Assembly: GCA_900491605.1 (NCBI GenBank)
Contig: UESW01004765.1
Coordinates: forward strand, 186,001-250,000
Length of the DNA stretch: 64,000 nucleotides
Source: Calamus simplicifolius
Taxonomy: Eukaryota > Streptophyta > Magnoliopsida > Arecales > Arecaceae
Reading direction: 5' to 3'
Under the pieces are notes generated by a model. That model was given only the letters and a program-made list of their open reading frames with translations, was not told the DNA's origin and ran no database searches. This document shows positions 10,664-22,490 of the stretch, one piece after another. The position numbers and the translations under genes were made by a program. Numbering within the stretch: the stretch's first letter is position 1; each line of letters opens with the position of its first letter.

Positions 10664-12595
10664 TGATGGGGGCCAGTGGGCCTCCATGGGCCACAGTGAC
10701 AACATCCGGGCTTGTCCTCGGCAACTCGGCCTTTCCCCCTCGGCCCCGGCGAGGGCTCAATGGGCCCAGCAAGTCCAGGGCAACCTTTTCCCCATCCGTG
10801 ACCTTTTCTCTCTCCTCCGCATGGAGCCAACTTCCCTCGGTCTCTAGTACAACGCCCCCAGGCTGGCTTGCGTCTCGCGTGCGTGGGTCCGAAGGCTACG
10901 TTCATGGGTCCCGACCATGCACGTCCTTGGCCTCTCCTCTCGACCCCTGGCTCCTAGCAGCCTTAATTAGCCGACGAGTCACCTGCCTCTCGGCCATTCC
11001 TGAAGCCTGACACTTTGGCCGTGGCGGCTCCTGTCTTCTCCTAGATCCAGCCATGGCTCTGGCTCCCGACTCTGCCCTAAGGCGTCGGCTCTTCTTTAGA
11101 CCCAGTGCTAGCACCTCGGTTTTCTTTTGAAGGGTGCAATGGGCATTTAATTCCATCCATGACATTGCTCCCGATTGTGACAGGCATTTCATCGTAATGA
11201 AGAAAGAGAACAAAACGAAAAAAGGGCCACGTTGAGTGCGTGGGTTCTCCTAAGGGCCACCTTCCATCATTAATGTCTAGTAGTCAAGTCAATGGGCTTG
11301 AGCATTTAATGGTGTAGAAACGGTTATGATGACTTGGAGAGCATTTAATGGAATAGAGTGTCACAGACATTTCACCTCGGTGCTCCTTCTTGGCCATGTT
11401 GGCCCCCTCGGCCTCGAACATGTCCCCCTCGGCCTCGGCTCCCATAGCCACGACATATCTCTCGCACCAAAGCACTGTCATGTGCATCTACTTGTTCTAA
11501 GGCATTTATTACTTTATTCTCTCATGTATAAAGGCTTTTATGGCTGCCGTCGGCCTCGGACCTCTTTCCCCTCGGCCTAGGTTTTCGTAGCCATGGCACC
11601 AAAGCACTTATGGCCTCATAAAGGCTACGTGCATCCATTTGCTTTAAGTCATTTATTGCCTTATTCTCTCCCCTGCATAAAGGCATTTATTATCTTATTC
11701 TCTCCCCTGCATAAAGGCTTTTATGGCTGCCCCCCTTCGGCACTCTCAATTCTTGCTCAGCCTCGGACCTGCATAGCTCCCCTCGGCCCCTCGGCCTACT
11801 TCGTTCGGTAGTAAACAGTGCCATGCAAGTGTTCACCCACGGCCTTCTCTGAAGCTCATCCAAGGGCATGAATAGTGCCATGCAAATGAACAGTGCCTTG
11901 CACGTGAATAGTGTCATGCAAGCACCCTATAATCAATGCTCTACAAGGGATAGCTGGCTTCAACTCCATACTGAATGTTCTTCCCCACCTTGGGGACCAC
12001 ATGCCTAACTTTATCACCCATCGCTATCCATGCAGGACTACAAAAAAGGCGACGTAGGGGACACGTCTGGCAAGCGCTGTAATGATCGGCCACACCCTGC
12101 AGCAGCCTGTGACAGTTGTCCAAACCAAAATAGCACCTGCCAACCAGCTGTCTCTGATGGAACAGGGCCTGCAGCCTGATACGTCACATGGAGGTAAGCT
12201 CCATTGTTGTTGCCATTAATTAATGCTCTGACAAGTGATCATGTCCCAAGACTGACAGGCTCTGAGCACCAATAAAAAGGGTAAGAGGGACCTCGACCAC
12301 GTAACTGAGAACTTACTATACTCTTAATGCTCATTCTTGCCCACAGAGAGCACGGCTCTAAGCCTCTCTCTTCTTTCCTCTTTCGAGCTTCCTCAAGCTC
12401 ACGGCTGTTGCTCAGAGCACTGATTTGAGCATCGGAGGGTCCCCGCCGAAATCTCCGGCCCTCGGGACTTGTTTGCAGGCCCACAGGCGCAAGAAGCTTG
12501 CGGAGCATCCGGTTTATGGAAACTTTTCTTGCAGGAGCCCGCCGAGGAAGACCTCCGTTTTCTCGGCATTCAAGGAAGGTGACTTGGCGTCAACA
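10664..12595 (+). repeat. LARD-like element 3' LTR
   Basis: About 1.93 kb, starting 'tgatgggggccag' after a G-run and ending 'ggcgtcaaca'. The inner half matches 1-368 plus 8162-8860. Relative to the 5' LTR it carries an extra partial duplication at about 11480-11720, where the 'ttattctctc...ataaaggctttt' and 'tcggcctcggacct' blocks occur repeatedly. Pyrimidine-rich 'cctcggcc' repeats are frequent. No gene is seen. Confidence 0.75.
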
Positions 12596-13690
12596 CATCC
12601 TTTAAGCGATCCTTGTCAAAAAGTTTAGGAAGCATGGATTAATACTTATGGAATTTGCCACTAGAGTGTTTGCTTAATCTTATCTTCTTCTTCTACCTTT
12701 TCCTTTTGGTGGAATATCAACTTGGCAAACATTAGGGTCTTGTTTGGGTCAAATAAACGTTGCAAAACTTGGCCTATATGCAGTTGGACTCAACATCTAG
12801 TCATAAACTGTCGCATAGCCACCCATAGGTTACTTCATATCACCTATTTAACCATTGTCCAATATACTTTTACATACTCAATTCTTGGCAGACTCAACTA
12901 AATACATAAAATCTAATTTTCATAATTTTTACCTGCTCATTTCCCCAAAAAATAGAAATTCAAAACAAGCGATAAGAAAAAGATCCAACACCCAAAACAA
13001 AATCTTGTCCATGATCATAACTCAGCTCCATTTAAATTGTTTCAATGCAAATAGAATTATACCCTTGTGAACTAAGTAGGGTCAAAACTCGGATCCATAT
13101 AGTTTGGGTCAACCTAGTCCACATTGGTTCGGGTCATGTTGAGTCTTCAAAGTGGATCAATTATAAATATTTTTTTAAAAAAAAAACTTTGCTGTAGGAG
13201 TTTTCATCCAGCATAGTCTTTTTGTAAGCAGGATACGGGTAGCGGTTATAGCTTACCATAGACACAAAAAAAAATTTCATACCAACGGTTTAAGAACTAG
13301 AGTTGTGACACCAGATACGGCAATAAGATGCAATAAGATGCATTTGGGGTATATTCCTTGTCCCTCATCCACACCCTATCCCCAGAAATAAATTTTCCAT
13401 TCCCACCTAGTTTTCCATTCATGATAGGAAACCTTAATCCCTATTTTTTAAAGCTAACTATCAACATTAAATCCATTTTTTAAAAAAGCCATTTGAAACC
13501 CAATATCTATTATAAAGTAATGGTGGGCATTTAAAATATATTAAAAATTTAAATTTAAAAACTTAAACCTAACATTTAGAATATAAAAAATATTTATATT
13601 TATATAATTACGAAGTAGACTTGGTTACATTCAAATATGGTCAAGCCAAAGTTCGGTTATGATTTTTATATCCATATAGTTTATGAAATC

Positions 13691-13870
13691 TAAAGATGAA
13701 AAATGTTAAAAAGATAGAGTGGCTTTAGGCTTAATGTGGATTTAAGAATAGAAGAGATGATTAGATTCTAAACTTGTTATCTAAAGATGAAAAATGTTAA
13801 AAAGATAGAGTGGATTTAGGCTTCATATGGATTTAAGAATAGAAAAGGTGATAGATCCTAAATTTGTTAC
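13691..13870. repeat. Approx. 91-bp tandem duplication
   Basis: The block starting 'ctaaagatgaaaaatgttaa' occurs twice in direct succession (near 13690 and 13781), continuing through 'gatttaagaatagaa' in both copies with a few substitutions. Confidence 0.8.
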
Positions 13871-13898
13871 ATTTGAACTTAGCGAGATGCGACTCTAT

Positions 13899-13901
<3 letters not shown>

Positions 13902-13949
<48 letters not shown>
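13902..13949. repeat. (TA)n microsatellite
   Basis: An uninterrupted run of about 23 TA units. Confidence 0.95.
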
Positions 13950-13952
<3 letters not shown>

Positions 13953-14177
13953 TTGTATAATCAAATACAATCTAAATCAAGTAAATAAAGAAATTTAATA
14001 AATTATTTGCTTTTTAAAAAAGATTAGATTTTTTTTTGGTACAGGCGGGCGATCATACAACACATGTATAAGTCAGCCCATAATGATCAGAGTACAGAAT
14101 TTGCTGTAAGCCAAAAGGGCAGGGATCCCCTGCCTTCATCTCCAATAACCTGAATGATGGGCCACTAGCGATGCCAC

Positions 14178-14640
14178 CTAATTGGCCACCGAATTAGCTT
14201 CACGATAGGTATGACGAATTTGAATCCCCTGGACCTCCCTCAAAATAGCCCATATATCCTGTAAGAGCGAATTGTTAGGGGCTTGAGAGAGCCACCAGAT
14301 AATAGTCATAGAATCACCCTCAATAATGAGGTTATAAGCATGAAGAGTCTGAATAGCATAAGAGATGCCCATCCAAGCAGCATAGAGCTCAGACATAGGG
14401 ACAGAGGAGTCCAGACTACTAAAACCGCCAGCCGCCAAAAGGTCGCCTCCGGCCCACGGATGACAAAGGCAGAACCGGCTAATCTACCATGTACACTCCC
14501 ATCAAAGTTGATTTTGACAAACCCTGGAGGGGGGTTCCCAGGAAATGAAAACCGTATGTCGGTTCGCTGCCGAAGCAGCAAGGGAACCTCAGAGGCCAGA
14601 GGAGTCGACACCACCAGTACATGAGCTACGGGCACAATCC
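14178..14640 (-). pseudogene. LINE-A ORF2, RNase H domain
   Basis: Two overlapping frames give 'GFVKINFDGSVHG' (first catalytic Asp), then 'MSELYAAWMGI' (Glu) and 'LIIEGDSMTIIWWL' (Asp), the plant LINE RNase H pattern. A frameshift separates the first motif from the other two. The domain would degrade the RNA template after cDNA synthesis in an intact element. Confidence 0.85.
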
Positions 14641-14744
14641 GTCATCAGGGATCTGATTTTCCATATGATCCTGTGGGAGGATATACTGTCATCAGTAAAG
14701 ATAAGCTGGTTCCTAGACAACCAGATCTGATAAGCCGTAGAAGC

Positions 14745-15263
14745 CTACATAGCACATTTATACTTAGAGGCCTTCCGTAGGTCATCTAATAAAGAGGAGC
14801 ACTGAGAGCCCATATGATCCAATCTATAATAATAGCCAGGTGACTGCCAGAGCCGCCCGACTCTAGGACAAGAGAAGATGGCATGAGCAGTAGACTCCGC
14901 CTCCAAACCACATAACGGACAGGTAGGCTGAATAGGCATGCCTCTCCTCGCGAGCAAAGCACAAGTAGGAAGGCATTCCCACAGCATCTTCCATATGAAG
15001 AGCTGTAACCTGGGGAGGATGGGAAGCTTCCATATCCACGCAACATCCAACGACCCCTGAGACTCGGGCCTGAACATCTTCACAAGATCCTTAGTAGGGG
15101 CCCTCGAAAGAGAAGATCTCTGCCAAAGTCTGACATTAGAGGACATACCAGTGATGAGAGGAATGGAAAGAATCCAACGAGACAGCTCCTCTCCAAACAA
15201 CCGTGACACCATCAGGGTACTCCAAGAGGAAGGATCTGAAGCAATCAAATCCTTAACTCTCAT
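14745..15263 (-). pseudogene. LINE-A ORF2, zinc-binding region (zf-RVT)
   Basis: A 172-codon open segment contains 'PRLQLFIWKMLWECLP' followed by 'CPLCGLEAESTAHAIFSC', the C-x2-C...H-x4-C signature between reverse transcriptase and RNase H in plant LINE ORF2. Open over its length but isolated by stops on either side. Confidence 0.88.
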
Positions 15264-15364
15264 GCTGCTAGGGATGTCAATACTAAAGAAGGAGGGCCAT
15301 CGAGAAAGAGGGATGTCAGAAATCTATGTATCCTGAATAACATCAATGAAAGAGCCATCTTCAA

Positions 15365-16418
15365 TCATCCATAAAGTGTTATCCAGAATGAAGCTACCAT
15401 ATTGACAGACCTCCTTTCAAAAGGAAGAATATGGACGAGATGACTGTAAATGCAAGGAGGAAGTCCAATCACAATATCTTGCCCGCATAAAAGAACTCCA
15501 TAGGCATTGCGGCTCCAAGATGAACCTCGAAGCATGCTTGGCCAAAAGGGCCTCCCTTCTGACAGCCAAAGACTGGATCCCAAGACCCCCCTCATGGATC
15601 GGCATACAGACCCTCTCCCAAGACATAAGGTGAATACTATGCCCCTCCTGCATAGAGGCTCAAAGGAAATTCCTAAAGCATCTCTCAATCCTCCTGAGGC
15701 AAGAGATCAGGATGGCAGCATTGGAAAGAAGATACAAAGGAAGGGAGGAGAGCACCGATCGAATGATAGTGATCCTAGCCATCATAGATAATCCCGTAAC
15801 CTGCCACCCCTCAATGCGCTGGCGGACCCGCCTCTCAAGGTCAGAATAGTCAGCACAACGGGGATGACGGCCAGTCATGGGAACCCCCAAATACTATAAA
15901 CGGTCAGTCTGAGACAAGATACCCAACGTATGGGCAATAGCTTCCCTGGTAGCTCTGGAAGTCTTCGGACTGAAGCTGATAGTAGATTTGGATACATTGA
16001 CCTTCTGACCAGAAGCCTGACAATAACGGTGGATAATGACAGCATAGGAAGAAGCATTGGTAGTGGTAGCCAGCCCTAACAAAATACAATCATCAGCGAA
16101 GAAAAGATGAGAGATAGCATGACCCCAAGGACTGGCCATATAAGGAGCAATGTTGCAGTCGGCCTATGCCTGATAGAAGGCACGAGAAAGATCATCAGCT
16201 ACCAAAATAAATGACAGGAGGGATAAAGGACATCCCTGACACAACGCCACCGAAGAGTGAAAAAATTCAGTCAGGCTCCCATTAATGATCAGCGAGAAAG
16301 AAGGCCTCCGAATGCAAGCCATAATCTAGTCTATAAATTGATCATCAAATCCAAACTCTTGAAGGAAGTGGTACAGGAAAGCCCAGTTGAGTCTATCATA
16401 GGCTCTCTCCATGTCCAC
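15365..16418 (-). pseudogene. LINE-A ORF2, reverse transcriptase C-terminal part
   Basis: Fragments in shifting frames give 'HLFFADDCILLG' (about 16085-16105), which is the catalytic FADD block, then 'GQKVNVSKSTISFSPKTS' and 'RRVRQRIEGWQ', and 'GGLGIQSLAVR' further on. The N-terminal RT blocks are missing because the CACTA element interrupts here. Confidence 0.9.
16416..16418. repeat. Presumed 3-bp target site CAC at CACTA end
   Basis: CACTA transposons duplicate 3 bp. CAC directly precedes the CACTACAAAA terminus; the partner copy is not in the window because the other end is lost. Confidence 0.4.
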
Positions 16419-16436
16419 CACTACAAAAAAATTTAA

Positions 16437-17030
16437 ATATAGCGACGCCCAAATGCGTCGCTAAATACCATATAGCGATGCATTAGCGACGTAATTGCGG
16501 TGTCGCTACGATGGTCGTCGCAATCTCAAATTGTCGCAATTGCATTGCTTAACAGCGACTTTCTGAGACGCAATAAATGCGTCGCAATATATTGCGACGT
16601 AATTAAATGCGTCGCAATATTGCGACGCAACATACATGCATCGCTAATTTTAAAAATAATTTTTTAAAAATATTTGCGACAGAAAACCTCGTCGCAATTG
16701 AGTCGCTAATTAATTATTTATTTTTAAAAAAAAATTAATTAGCGATGCATTAGCGACTTATATTGTGCTGCTAATATTTTTAAATTATTATTATTAAATA
16801 TTGTGACGCATTTAGTTGCGTCACAATATTTAATAATAATATATTTTAGATATATTAGTGGCGCAATTTCAGTCGCTAATGCGTCGCTAATTAAAATTTT
16901 TAAAAAATATTGCGACGCCAGGTCATTGCGTCACAATATTTAATAATAATATTTTGAAAATATTAGCGATGCAATTTCAGTCGCTAATGCGTCACTAATT
17001 AATTTTTTTTAAAAATAAAATATTAAAAAT
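16437..17030. repeat. CACTA subterminal repeat array
   Basis: Many direct and inverted copies of 'ttagcgacgcatt'-like units (for example 'atgcgtcgctaa', 'attgcgacgcaac') in AT-rich linkers. In En/Spm such subterminal repeats bind the TNPA-type protein and are needed for excision; here that role is inferred from position and pattern. Confidence 0.85.
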
Positions 17031-17189
17031 TAAAATGGTTAATACAATTTCGTTACATTTAAATATTGATCGAAACATTCTTCACTCATATTGATCCAAA
17101 CAATAATCATTCAATTTTTAAAATAATTAATATATTAAAATTTTGAAGTTTTCATGTACAAAATATAAAAAGTAAAAAAAAATACATCA

Positions 17190-18693
17190 AGAATCCGCGT
17201 GATCACGTGGAGGCTGGAAATCCTGTGACATGCGGCTAACCATATCTTGCAACTAATGCATCTGATCTCGCACGTCTGTAAGCTCCTGCTGATGGCCTCG
17301 CATACGCTGCTCGAACTCGTGCTCGAACTCCTGCCGAACCTCCTCCGTAATAGATCTCCGAATATCGTCTAAACGCTCGGCAGAAATATCATCAGAATAT
17401 CGCGAGCTGGAGGCCTGATGGAAAAAATATGCAGAAGCTCTAGTGCCCAGACCATAGACCCTGCGGTCTCACGGCTGGGCACCAACAGCCTCCAAAACAC
17501 ACGTCAACTCTCCTCTGCAGAGAGTTCGACGGGCGTCTCCCCATCAGTGGAGTCGACCTGCGATGCCTTGGAGCGAAGCTCCTTGACTCGTGTCTTTGAA
17601 TTATAAAATCAACAATAAATGAATCAATAATTTTCTCTAAATAAAATTTTAGAAATTAAACAGATACTACATAAAGCTAATTTCTTACTGCAACCTCTCG
17701 TGATCGCATATCGACCCAGGAACCGTCCCTCCTGGTGTGTGTCGCCCAGAATAGACGAAACTCACCAGGATCTCCGCCCTCCTGCTCAGACTATAACAAT
17801 AAAAAAATTGATATTAATGCTAATATTTGTAAATAACTAAATTAGTAATTAAATTATTTATGTTTTCTTACCATACGGCGTCTGTGCTCCTGAATCGAAA
17901 TGGAGCCCAAGTGTAGCGGGAGAGACCCGTGCCAGGACCGCCCCTCTCGGATCGGCGGTTCGTGCTGGCTGATGCGGACCTCCTGCGCCAGCCATCGAAC
18001 TGCCAGGCCTGCTGCCACTCGTGCCAAATACCCTCTGGTACATGCACAGGATGATGACCCGATGACCTCCAACGATGAAGTATGTCGGAGTATCGGCGTC
18101 CCGTAAGAGCCTCCCATACTGCCCTAATGGCATCATGGCTGGCAGGGTCCCATGTAAACTTTTTCTACATTAAAATAAACAGTTAGTTTCAGAATTTATT
18201 AAGATTAAGAAATTTTATATCAGTGATAAATTATATTTAATAAGTTTACCTGAAACTCAGAAAAATAAAACTCCCTCATGGCTGCAGATACGTGGCGCCA
18301 ATCATAGCCACTGGGATCTGCATGCTTTTGAAATACGGAGCTGATGTGGCTCGATACATGATGCTGCTCAATAAATCTGTTAAAAAAATACATGTTTATA
18401 AGTAATTGACTTAAAAACATAAACATATATTTTTAATTAGTATATACTTACAATCCCTGAGCATCCAGTCGAAGTAGCATGCAGCCGATGATGGAAGAAC
18501 TCTCGGAGGTATATGCCGATCGGCTGGATGGTAATACCAATGCAGGATCACCGCCGACTGCTGGAGAGATCGAAGGCTGTGCGATGTATGGAGATCCGAA
18601 CTCTTTATCTCCAAAGCTCATGTGATCTGATGCAGCAGGGCTACGTCCCTGCTCACTCCGTATGTCGTCGGTAGATCTACCTCTGCTCGTCAT
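17190..18693 (-). pseudogene. CACTA second gene, Transposase_24 (Ptta/En/Spm) type
   Basis: Minus-strand exons: 18448-18693 opens with ATG and is Ser-rich. The segment near 18240-18420 includes 'HADPSGYDWRHVSAAM'. The segment at 17854-18150 includes 'NRRSERGGPGTGLSRY', matching the conserved asparagine/arginine block of the plant Transposase_24 family. The segment near 17690-17760 includes 'THTRRDGSWVDMRSREV'. A Gln/Glu-rich coiled region follows near 17200-17400. Exon joins look like GT-AG introns but were not all resolved. A regulatory, DNA-binding role as for TNPA is inferred. I cannot tell whether it is still functional. Confidence 0.7.
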
Positions 18694-18797
18694 ACTGAAA
18701 ATACTAAAGATTCATGCAATTAAATTATGATTAATGATTGACTATGTAAAAATTTAGCACTTATAAAATAAAGTTGAATTTAAAAAAACCTCTATGT

Positions 18798-21700
18798 TTA
18801 ATCGGTGTCATTTATTTCGTGAAATGTTGGTTCAACATCCGATGCCGTATCGGACTGCGATTCAGTTTCATTATCATTGGAAGGAAACCGAACATTTGCA
18901 TCCGCAATTTCTTGGACATCACCATTTGGATCTCTAAGTGATGTTTCAGGAGCCCTTGTGTCGTCCTCAATTGCATGCATTTCCATCTCATCCTCTTGAA
19001 ATATAGGGCACTCGGCTGATTGACTTGATGAACTCTCCTCTAATACGATTGTTGAACGTGGGACGATTTTAGAAACAGCCCACCAATCTCGCTTGTCGTT
19101 GCGCAAACTTGGATATCCACAGTAAAACACTTGCTGAGCTTGGGATGCAAGGATGAATGGTTCATATTTCTGCAATCTTCGTCGATGGTTCACTTCAACC
19201 AAATTGTAGTCGTTATGAACCCTTTTGCCCACAGGAACTATCGGATCGAACCAATCGCAACGAAACAATACGGTTCATTTCATAGGCCAACCGGGATATT
19301 CAACTTCAACCACCTCTACTAACTTTCCGTAATAATCCTGCATATTTGCTCCAACACTTTCTCCTTTAACACACACGCCCCAGTTCTGCATGCCTCTTGA
19401 AGCTGCTAATCGTTCAATCTGAAATTTGTACCCATTAACAAAATAGCCAGTAGAGGTTGTACGGTCTTCAATGGCCATTGCGATAGACATTTAATGAAAA
19501 TATTGTCGGTTGTGGACCATGGACCGTTTACCTATAAATTAATAAGCTATTCACAACCAATTCGAAAAATAAAAGCCATTATTGAAATTGATTGAGTGAT
19601 ACTACTCACAAATTCATAAAACCAGTAAGCGAACTCCGTTTCTAACTTCTGCCCAATTGCAACTTGACTGATGTCGGGATTCATCTGTCGTTGTCTATCA
19701 CAATACATCCTTATGGGATGATAAGGATTAAAACTTATGTTAGCAATTAAATATTGTGGTATATTGTAATTTAAATTAGAAGTTCCAATTAAGCATTGAA
19801 GTATACACTTACTCAATATATGGATCGACTTCTCTACAGTTCATTAGGATGTAATAATGTGCTGCATTATACTCCATATCGCTAAGATTTCTTGACTTCT
19901 GCCCCCCAAATGAACGGCCGATACCTTTAAAAATTGATATTCTACCGTCATTAGGTTCTCCTTCGTCCACACATACGTCATCGTTACGACCAAGATTTGG
20001 CTCCTCGTGTGGACGTGACCCTCAAAGTAATGCGAGGCAAAAGCTGAAACTTCTTCGACCAAGTGTGCATTGCATATAGAACCTTCAACCCTTGCCTTAT
20101 TATGCACATTATTTTTTAACTTCTTAAGATACCTATATGTAAAGTTGAGACAAAAAATTAACCAATTTTCTCGCAATGAAATAATATTTGAAATGTCAAC
20201 ATGTCTTAATGATGTATATATTTACCTCTCGAAAGGATACATCCAGCGATACTGCATGGGACCAGCTATGCTCGCTTCGTATGGCAAGTGAACCGGTAAA
20301 TGCTCCATTGAGTCAAAAAAACTGGGAGAAATATTCGCTCCAGCTTGCATAAAATAATTAGAATTTCCTCCTCAAGCCTTGCCATGGATGCAGAAGTAAT
20401 GACTGCGGCAGATAACTCCTTGAAGAACAAGCTGAGCTCCGTCAATGCCTTCCAGACATGTTGCGGAAGCAACTCACGAAAAGCTATAGGCAATAACCAT
20501 TGCATGAAAATATGGCAGTCGTGACTCTTCATGCCGAACAACTTGAGCTTATGCATGTCCACACACCTACCGATATTTGAGGCATAACCATCTGAAATTT
20601 TAACCCTCTAAGCCAGTTACATAAAACTTCTCGTGAATTTCTGTCAAGAGTGTAACAGGCTTTAGGATAGGTCCCGTCGGCACTCCGCCTCAAATCACCT
20701 CTTCTGCAATACTGATTAAGTTCTTCTCTTGACTTTGCAGTGTCTTTGGTTTTTCCGGGATGTTTAGCACCGTGTTAAATATGTTATCAAAGAAATTTTT
20801 CTCGATATGCATAACATCCAAGTTGTGCCGGATGAGATTTGTGCTCCAATAAGGCAAATCCCAAAATATACTCCGCTTCTTCCAGTTATGTTCTTTACAT
20901 ATACGGCCATTTATTCTATCTGCATCCGGTTCCAAGCATACCTCAACCCCAAATGCTCTATAGTATCAAATATATCCATGCCGGACCTAACCGGTTCGGT
21001 GAATTTTGTGACTGCTTTGTTCTTCCGGAAGGCGATCAAGTTACGCCTGTAAGGATGATTTGGGGGCAAGAACTTCCTATGATTATCAAACCATGACTAC
21101 TTACCACTCTTCTGCAATGTAAATGCATCCGAATCATACATGCAATGAGGGCATGCCAGACGTCCAGCAGTGCTCCAACCAGACAACATTGCATATGCCG
21201 GAAAGTCACTTATTGTCCACATCAAAGCAGCTCTCATGATGAAATTCTGTTTCATAGAAATGTCGTAGGCTACGACTCCTGTTTCCCACAACAATTTCAA
21301 TTCGGCCACCAACGGTTGCAGGAAGACATCAATCTTTTCCTTTGGATTTGATGGTCCTGGAACCAAAACTATCAAAAACATTGCAGTATCTTTCATGCAC
21401 TTCCATGAAGAAGGTTATATACAGTCAGTATCACAGGCCAACATGAATACTGTTGCCCCGCTTGACCGAATGGTTGGAAGCCATCGGTACAAAGACCTAA
21501 TCTCACATTCCTTATATCTTCAGCGAAATCAGGATGATTTTCATTGAAATGCTTCCAAGCTTTTGAATCTGATGGATGCCGCATTTCATCCTCTTTAGAT
21601 TCATGTTCGGCATGCCATCTCATATCAGCAGCTGTAGCCTCAGATCTGTATAATCTCTGCAGGCATAGAGTAAGAGGAAAGTAATGCATCCTCTTGTAAG

Positions 21701-22485
21701 GAACACTTTTCCTCCTACTTGTACTAGCTTCCCCTTCGTTGTTTTTGTACCTCGATTGCCACAAATCTTACACCATCTCAGCTCTGAGTCTTCACCCCAA
21801 TATATCATACAATTGTTCAAGCAACAATCGATCTTATTAACCGGGAGCCCAAGCCCACGCAACAACTTCTTCGTTGAGTAAAAACTGTCTGCTACAACAT
21901 TATCATTTGGCAAAATTTCCTTGATTAACCCAGCTACAGAATTAAACGCCTTTTCTGATAATCGATGTTCTGCCTTAATATTCAACAACCGAGCAGCCGT
22001 AGACAACTGGGAATGACCCTCACAACCAGGATACAATTCTTGATTTGCAGCACGCAACATATCATAAAATTGTTGTGCATCTGGTTTTGGTTCTTCCATA
22101 AATGTATTCTGATTGAATTCATTACCCGATGCATTCATCACCATTTCTTCATATGTGTTTAAATTCACAAATGGTTCATCTTCGGAATTGACACTTGTTG
22201 GCTTGTAACAGCTACCGGAATTTCCTCTGGTTCACCATGACAGTACCAAACATCGTAATCAGGAACAAACCCCTTTTTACACAAATGCACCTTAACAGTT
22301 TTAACATCTCTGTAGGCTTTATTCTGACACCTGTGGAAGTTGCATGGGCACCTAATCCTAGGCCCATCCATCCATTCAGGTTGGCTACATGCAAATGCGA
22401 TAAATTCTTCCAATCCATTCAGAAAATCTGGATTAAGCAAGCCATCTTTTATCCTTGCATACATCCACGAGCGAGCCCCGCTCAT
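18798..22485 (-). pseudogene. CACTA transposase, TNP2/TNPD type
   Basis: The minus-strand segments follow the plant CACTA transposase order. 22165-22485 is the transposase-associated domain, with 'RIRCPCNFHRCQN'. 21620-22168 includes 'CMIYWGEDSELRWCKICG'. 21393-21764 includes 'LGLCTDGFQPFG'. 21097-21396 includes 'SKQ'-like 'MKQNFIMRAALMWTISDFPA' (Transposase_21 core). 20690-20935 has 'NLDVMHIEKNFFDN'. 20266-20562 and 19844-20176 are DUF4218. 18798-19490 is DUF4216, with 'FRCDWFDP'. Introns and some frame breaks separate the pieces. The enzyme binds the transposon ends and cuts DNA in intact elements. Confidence 0.88.
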
Positions 22486-22490
22486 TTTTG

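Larger units (their letters stand above)
12596..14028. other. AT-rich spacer without recognisable gene
   Basis: No convincing open frame or mobile-element domain is visible. It holds a tandem duplication (13691-13870) and a TA microsatellite (13902-13949). The AT richness contrasts with the GC-rich LTRs to the left. Confidence 0.6.
14029..16418 (-). mobile_element. L1-type LINE copy A, 3' half (RT C-terminus, zf-RVT, RNase H)
   Basis: Read on the minus strand, this is the 3' part of a plant LINE. A run of T at 14029-14037 on the plus strand is its poly(A) tail. ORF2 pieces follow: RNase H, zinc-binding zf-RVT and the C-terminal part of reverse transcriptase. Many stops and frameshifts are present. 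The element is cut at 16418 by the CACTA transposon; the second LINE copy continues through the same point near 37010-37016 ('atgtccaccttgacag'), which shows that the break is an insertion. Confidence 0.9.
16419..22490 (-). mobile_element. CACTA (En/Spm) DNA transposon, one end missing
   Basis: Starts with CACTACAAAAAAA at 16419, the characteristic terminal inverted repeat, followed by a dense subterminal array of GCGACG/CGTCGC motifs. Two minus-strand gene regions follow: a Transposase_24-type gene (17190-18693) and a TNP2-type transposase (18798-22485). The matching right terminus (a TTTTTGTAGTG-type end) is not found between 22486 and 23098, so the element is truncated on that side. It sits in the ORF2 of LINE-A. 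Confidence 0.9.

Noticed and set aside
10666..11010. 114-codon frame in the LARD 3' LTR
   Set aside because: Low-complexity Ser/Pro-rich translation of LTR DNA, with no counterpart domain.
14020..14040. LINE-A target site duplication
   Set aside because: I compared the bases next to the poly(A) tail with the region after ORF1 (32010-32110) and saw no convincing direct repeat; later rearrangement may have removed it.
17418..18106. Plus-strand frames over the CACTA second gene
   Set aside because: Antisense shadows of the minus-strand Transposase_24 segments.
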